Below, one piece after another: positions 59,463 through 64,000 of a DNA stretch of 64,000 nucleotides. The DNA is from Aurantiochytrium sp. KH105 (taxonomy: Eukaryota; Sar; Bigyra; Thraustochytrida; Thraustochytriidae), in NCBI GenBank assembly GCA_003116975.1, contig BGKB01000204.1, positions 1-64,000 of the forward strand, read 5' to 3'. Numbering within the stretch: position 1 is the first letter of the stretch; each line of letters begins with the position of its first letter. Under the pieces are notes generated by a model. It worked only from the letters and a program-made list of their open reading frames with translations, did not search any database and was not told the DNA's origin. Made by a program: the position numbers and the translations under genes.

Positions 59463-60518
59463 TGTGATGGACGATGGATGCACTCTCCTCGATCAAAAAT
59501 GGGATTTGGAGTTGTCTGTCTATCACTGCTGCGACAAGCTCGACGAGAACAGGAACGAAGCTTCCTTCTCTCGACGGCGTGCTGCAACCTTCGCTAGACT
59601 TCCTCCGCTCTTCTCACTTTAACAAGCAAGAAAGAAGGCACGTACGTACACACGCAAGCACGCGCACAGACAAGATTTCTTGACCCGGGCCGGGAAGCTT
59701 CGCTGTACGTAGTGCAATCGCTGTCGAAAAGGCAGCGAGAGTGACGACTGACAAGTCCAGCCCCGCCTGCTGCCAGCGAGTTCCTCGGGTTCCTGCTCGC
59801 TCGAGTCGAGATCCCGGCGAGTTCGCGTCAAGCCTGTTTGCTTGCTTGCTTGCTTTCTCCTGGCGCCGTTTGTTTCCTGTGAACTCGAATCCGAATCTCG
59901 CTCGTTCGACCCGAGAGCGTCCCTCCCCGCGACCTGCCGCGACGCAAGCAAGCAAGCAAAGCCCGTCCCAGAGACCGCTGTCGCGCGCGGCGCCTCGCGG
60001 ACGGCGTCGTCTCCCAGCGAGTTCCGAGCGTCTGCCGAAGCGGTTTGGGTTTGAATTTGCTTTTGCTCGCTGCTCTGCTCTGCTCTCTCTGCTCTCTCTG
60101 CTCGCGCTTTGCCAAAGGGAAGGGAAGGGAAGGGAAGAAGCTTCGCAATTGAAATGGGTTGCGCGGTTAGGTTTGGCTAGGGCGGGGTCTCGGAAACCGC
60201 CGAAACGGAGAACGATGTAACCGAGGACCTCTTTCAAATAACCTGAAAGAAGGAAGGACTCGACGACCCGACTGCAACAGCAAACTTAAAGGAAAGATGA
60301 AGCTGGCGGGGAGAAATGAAATGGAAAAAGCGAAGGGCGACACGAGAATAACGAATGAATGACTTTCCTACTTCTTTTTGCTAATTTTCTCTGCACGTTA
60401 GCTTGCGTTGCAAAGGCGATCCTTTGCCCTCCCATTGCAGCGAAGATAAGTTTAACGTTCGCGATGATGTCCAAAGTTGCCCGGGTCAGAACTTTCTTCT
60501 TACATAGTGTAACCTCAA
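59463..60518. other. Intergenic between BLM10/PA200 and the TIR-ROCO gene
   Basis: No gene supported. Contains gctt/aagc tracts (59840-59855, 59945-59960), a ctctgctctctctgctc run (60070-60100) and ggaag units (60115-60140). Confidence 0.5.
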
Positions 60519-63500
60519 TCATGATCTGTACGCAAGAGAACCAGCAGGATACCACTTCAAAAGCTCTTTCCGGGGTACTGACTCATCGTAAGGAAAGATC
60601 TCGGTCAGGATTCTCTCCACCAAATAGTCCAGATTTTCCTGAATTTTCTGTGTGCTGGATAGGTCGACCCAAATTCTGCCAACAAGATCTGGCGCACCTT
60701 GCTCGCTAATGGTCTCCGTCTCCGTCATGTGGGCTCGAATGATCGTGTCCTCCATCGAGCCAGTGTCTTTTCGATGAATTGCATAATTGTACTCGAGCTT
60801 GCAATAGTTTCTCCTGGCAGTGACTTGGAGCTTGTCCATGAAATTTGGAGTAAGACAGAACATAACGACATGGGAATCGTCAATTCCTGATGCCATCCAA
60901 TCTACCATGTTCTTCCTTTTCAGGTCCCTTCCATCAAACCAGGTACGAATACCTTCTCTTTCAAGGCACGCTGACAGGTCCCCAACGCAAGCATGATTGA
61001 TCTCTTCATGTTCGCCGGAAAAGTTGTTCCAGCTGTGTGACAAGAATACGTCTCGATCGGTTCGCATGCGAGTTTCAAATATGGCCACAGCTTTGGTCAT
61101 TTCCCTCGCCTCGTCCAAGCCAATGCCTTCGTTCCAAATAAGCTTCACGAACTTTTTCAGTGTCTGCCACAGCTGCACGTCATGCTCGTGCAGCCCAAAA
61201 GCGGAAGGAGAAGCGGACTCATGTACAGCGGCTCTGGAGACATCGCGAACTCTTAGCATGCTGAGCAGGTATCTGACGGCTTCTGTGAGCATATCCCGAG
61301 GCGTGACATCTGTACGAGCCAGCAACGTCTTTAACGCTCTCCGAACTCGATACTTGAAAGACCACAGAGCTTCCCCTCCTTGGTGCTCCGTAGGCTCCGC
61401 AAGGGTAAGCAAAGACGAAACGGGTGCGATGCGCGTTCGTGCTACCTTCTGGACAATTTCTGAACATCCTGCGTCGATATGGCGCTGTGGTACTTCACCA
61501 TATGGGCTGCTAATAATGTTGACACTGCTCAAAATCACTTCCGATTCCCGTGTGGTTTTATTCACCTGACGATGGGCAACAGACTCCAAGAGCTCACGCA
61601 GTATTCCATACTTGCCTCCCGATGAAAGAAAGAGTTGCGTGCCCCAAGAATGCAGCTTTTGCTCTTGAAGGTACACGTCGACATGACGCAACACGACACT
61701 AAAGCTATCAAACAATGCAAAGCGATGCGATTTATCTGATGATGAAGACCATGCTTTAATCTCGAGGCGTCCAGAACCTTGCAGGTCATATCCCTGTGCG
61801 AAGGCAAAGTACGATACGATCTCACCCTCATCCTGATTGACATCTTTGACTGTGGTGGTTCCAGTGAACCTGAACTCATCGAGAACTGAGAGGTTCTTGA
61901 TCACGCGATAGCAACGCGACGCCAGGCGTAAAAAGAGGCTCCTTGGCAGCACGAGATCGAACTCACAATGCCAATGAAGGATTGCCGAGTCTGGGCAGGG
62001 TGTGCTCGCCAAAGTCCGAGACATCTTCCGAGTATACTCGTCTTTATACACGCGAGGAAAGTTTGATTGGAACAAAAGCGGAACCATGTATTCTGTCCCA
62101 AGGTCTAGCCCGCTTGTTCGTGATGGTAATGTGAATAACAAATCGTGCTCCATGAAGAATTCCAAATACGTTTGCTTGTCGTCCCCCAAATCGCTCCACG
62201 TTTCAAGACATTCGCTTGTCATATTTGGCCCAGTGCGCGTTCTGCAAGGGCTGATCGGAATCTGATCGAGAAGTGCATCTGTCAGCACACATTCCTGCTC
62301 AAGACGCTTTTGACCTACTTCCAACTTCTTGGCCCTTAAGTTGGCGAAGTTCGTCGGCACATTTGAGTTCCCGATCTTGTAAATTACGCCTCTTTCTCCT
62401 GTTTCCGGGTTTAAGAACAGATCGTGACGAAAGACAGAGCGCACAACGTCGACGAGCCACACGGGGTCGGTAAAAACCAAGTGAGCGAGGTTTGGATTCT
62501 GGCTGCACCACACCACCTGCCCGAGGTCATTGAGCAGTTGCAACGCCCGTTCAAAATCCTCGTTGCCATCGAGGGAAAGGTACCCCAACGCCTTCATTTG
62601 ACGTCGTACATTTGAAACGTTACGCACGGTGACGCGCATGTCGCGCACCTTCGGCTCACGGGGCAGCACATGGTCAAAGAGCATATTGCGAAGCGCGACA
62701 TACGGTTTGGGCAGGCGCAATGCGATACGATACTTCGGGTCGCAGGTAAACGTATGAAGCATATTGTAGAGATCTTCAACGCCATCAGGGGTCTCGTTAC
62801 TCAGGATGAATGATTTCTTCAGAGGTGCGAAGGTCATTTCGCAAAGCGCTCGAAGTCCGCGTCGAAGCACGGCTACTCTATCCATAATTTTTCGAAGCCG
62901 GTCCTCTGAACTTGGACCGGCGAAAGACTTGGATACTAGATCAGATTTAGTCCCAACAATGACCAAATGCACTCGAGATGTTTGGACAGCCAGAGCGCGA
63001 AGCCAGCGCCCCGCAGTATTCTCGAAGTATTCGTCAGAATCCCTGTATGCGTTGAGGTCCATTACGAGCACGACGAGGCTTCGACTTGAAATAAAGAGAG
63101 AGTGGGTCATGTAATACTCTTGCTGTCCACCAAAATCCCAAAGCGATACCTCCCCGGGAATCGTCCCATGGCCGCCGGTATCGAACTTTAGCTTCCGGAT
63201 GTCCACGCTAATCGTCGCGCGATCAGGGCCTTTCATCGTCAAGTCTGAAGTCATACCTTTCGAAGCAAGACAATTTGCTAAACTTGTCTTGCCGGAGCCC
63301 TGTGGACCCACGAGAAGGACCCTGAGTTGCGCAAGCGAGCTCGTACCATTTGCTAGATCATTGAAATACTTGCGTACGACAGCAAGACCAGAATACAATA
63401 TTTCCTCGGGTATATCCACCACAGCTTCCGTTCTACGTCTTTGGCATTCCTGAGCGTAGCTTTGTGCTATCGAGTAGAGTTTATCATTGCAGGCGACGCG

Positions 63501-64000
63501 CTTACAATCAGGTCTGAGAATAGCGAGTGCAACAGACCCTTCCTTGGTGTTTCCGCTGAAATCGAGGCGTTCGAATGAAGAGTTTTTCACTAACGCATTC
63601 GCCAGGGCTCTGCTCCCTTCAGCGCCAATCGAATTCTCTCCAAGATCCAGCGACTTCAAGGCTCTTGCGTCGGCGATCGCTTTCGCCAGGCAAACGGCCC
63701 CCTTTGAGCGAATCTTGTTATCGTGTAAGCTCAAAATTTGAAGTGATTCATTGTATGTAAGAGCGTCCGCCAGCGCTGCAGAACCTTTGTCATCAATACC
63801 ATTAGACCGAAGATCGAGCTCGAGAAGAAATTGATTCACCTTTAGCGCCTCCCCAAGTGACTTCAAGGCGCCGTTGCCGTTGTCAGTGCCGATGCCAGTG
63901 CGTCCAAGACGAAGTGTGTGCAGCGATCCGTTCCATTTCAGCGCGGCTGCCAATGCTATCACCCCCTCATCACCAAGTGCATTCCCACAAAGAGAGAGCA
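60519..64000 (-). CDS. LRR-Roc-COR-TIR protein (ROCO family), 5' end beyond the window
   Basis: The frame is open from the stop at 60519 to the window edge, so at least 1,160 residues are visible and the start lies outside. Numbering from Ile-1 region at 63962: leucine-rich repeats of the ribonuclease-inhibitor type (to about 145, with LDLRSNGID, LSLHDNKI, LDLGENSIG); a Roc GTPase domain (about 212-385) with P-loop GPQGSGKTS (219-227), DFGGQQEYY (276-284) and GTKSD (337-341); a COR domain (about 400-830); a linker; then a TIR domain from about 971 (DVFLSHSWNN, IRTWFDGRDL, SGIDDS, CLTPNF) with NYCKLE (Glu 1057) in the place of the catalytic WCxxE glutamate of NAD-cleaving TIRs. A 45-residue helical tail follows. 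It fits an intracellular sensor or signalling GTPase; TIR NADase output is inferred. Confidence 0.88.
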   Translation of the reverse strand, partial: LSLCGNALGDEGVIALAAALKWNGSLHTLRLGRTGIGTDNGNGALKSLGEALKVNQFLLELDLRSNGIDDKGSAALADALTYNESLQILSLHDNKIRSKGAVCLAKAIADARALKSLDLGENSIGAEGSRALANALVKNSSFERLDFSGNTKEGSVALAILRPDCKRVACNDKLYSIAQSYAQECQRRRTEAVVDIPEEILYSGLAVVRKYFNDLANGTSSLAQLRVLLVGPQGSGKTSLANCLASKGMTSDLTMKGPDRATISVDIRKLKFDTGGHGTIPGEVSLWDFGGQQEYYMTHSLFISSRSLVVLVMDLNAYRDSDEYFENTAGRWLRALAVQTSRVHLVIVGTKSDLVSKSFAGPSSEDRLRKIMDRVAVLRRGLRALCEMTFAPLKKSFILSNETPDGVEDLYNMLHTFTCDPKYRIALRLPKPYVALRNMLFDHVLPREPKVRDMRVTVRNVSNVRRQMKALGYLSLDGNEDFERALQLLNDLGQVVWCSQNPNLAHLVFTDPVWLVDVVRSVFRHDLFLNPETGERGVIYKIGNSNVPTNFANLRAKKLEVGQKRLEQECVLTDALLDQIPISPCRTRTGPNMTSECLETWSDLGDDKQTYLEFFMEHDLLFTLPSRTSGLDLGTEYMVPLLFQSNFPRVYKDEYTRKMSRTLASTPCPDSAILHWHCEFDLVLPRSLFLRLASRCYRVIKNLSVLDEFRFTGTTTVKDVNQDEGEIVSYFAFAQGYDLQGSGRLEIKAWSSSSDKSHRFALFDSFSVVLRHVDVYLQEQKLHSWGTQLFLSSGGKYGILRELLESVAHRQVNKTTRESEVILSSVNIISSPYGEVPQRHIDAGCSEIVQKVARTRIAPVSSLLTLAEPTEHQGGEALWSFKYRVRRALKTLLARTDVTPRDMLTEAVRYLLSMLRVRDVSRAAVHESASPSAFGLHEHDVQLWQTLKKFVKLIWNEGIGLDEAREMTKAVAIFETRMRTDRDVFLSHSWNNFSGEHEEINHACVGDLSACLEREGIRTWFDGRDLKRKNMVDWMASGIDDSHVVMFCLTPNFMDKLQVTARRNYCKLEYNYAIHRKDTGSMEDTIIRAHMTETETISEQGAPDLVGRIWVDLSSTQKIQENLDYLVERILTEIFPYDESVPRKELLKWYPAGSLAYRS

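Overview
This window reads as nuclear DNA of a protist, most likely a stramenopile and within that a thraustochytrid or other labyrinthulomycete. The basis is GC-rich, almost intronless genes on both strands, a WRKY19-type zinc-knuckle protein of the sort common in stramenopiles, Crinkler-like nuclease/kinase proteins, and eukaryote-only genes (a Nup133-like nucleoporin, a BLM10/PA200 proteasome activator, a tubulin-ligase-like enzyme, a mitochondrial ATP synthase beta). Two N-runs (23695-24151 and 36792-37390) and one single N (46696) show that it is a draft scaffold. No tRNA, rRNA, CRISPR, virus-like or LTR element was recognised.

Layout. 1-7.5 kb: an NhaC-type antiporter, then about 5 kb with no convincing gene. 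7.5-16.0 kb: an accessory island. Two diverged copies of one module (an unrecognised membrane or secreted protein plus flanks) lie in direct orientation around a truncated P-loop NTPase ORF and a Crinkler-like nuclease+kinase gene. A shorter direct repeat of about 40 bp brackets that inner pair. The 3' flank of the second module is also the upstream region of prolyl-tRNA synthetase. 16.3-22.3 kb: ProRS and the Nup133-like gene, convergent. 22.8-27 kb: a gene of unknown family interrupted by a gap, then a second Crinkler-like gene. 27.2-31 kb: a membrane-anchored tubulin-ligase-like protein and an AzgA-type purine permease, convergent. 32.8-38.3 kb: a Ser/Arg-rich basic protein, the zinc-knuckle protein and the 3' half of ATP synthase beta. 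38.8-43.1 kb: two tandem secreted alpha-carbonic anhydrases. 45.6-50.2 kb: a metallo-beta-lactamase-like gene head to head with a zinc-finger/ankyrin gene, minisatellites, and protoporphyrinogen oxidase, whose 3' end is caught in a tandem duplication. 51.8-59.5 kb: a coiled-coil protein and the BLM10/PA200 homologue. 60.5-64 kb: the C-terminal 1,160 or so residues of an LRR-Roc-COR-TIR protein that runs off the window.

How the genes relate. Housekeeping genes are scattered without pathway clustering. The conflict- or immunity-flavoured genes (two Crinkler-like proteins, the NTPase fragment, the duplicated unknown proteins, the TIR-ROCO) look by eye less GC-rich than their neighbours and carry the marks of duplication. 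The strongest candidates for something undescribed are the nested-repeat island at 7.5-16 kb, with its unknown paralogous protein family, and the TIR-tipped ROCO receptor. All assignments come from reading translations and motifs by eye; no database search was run.
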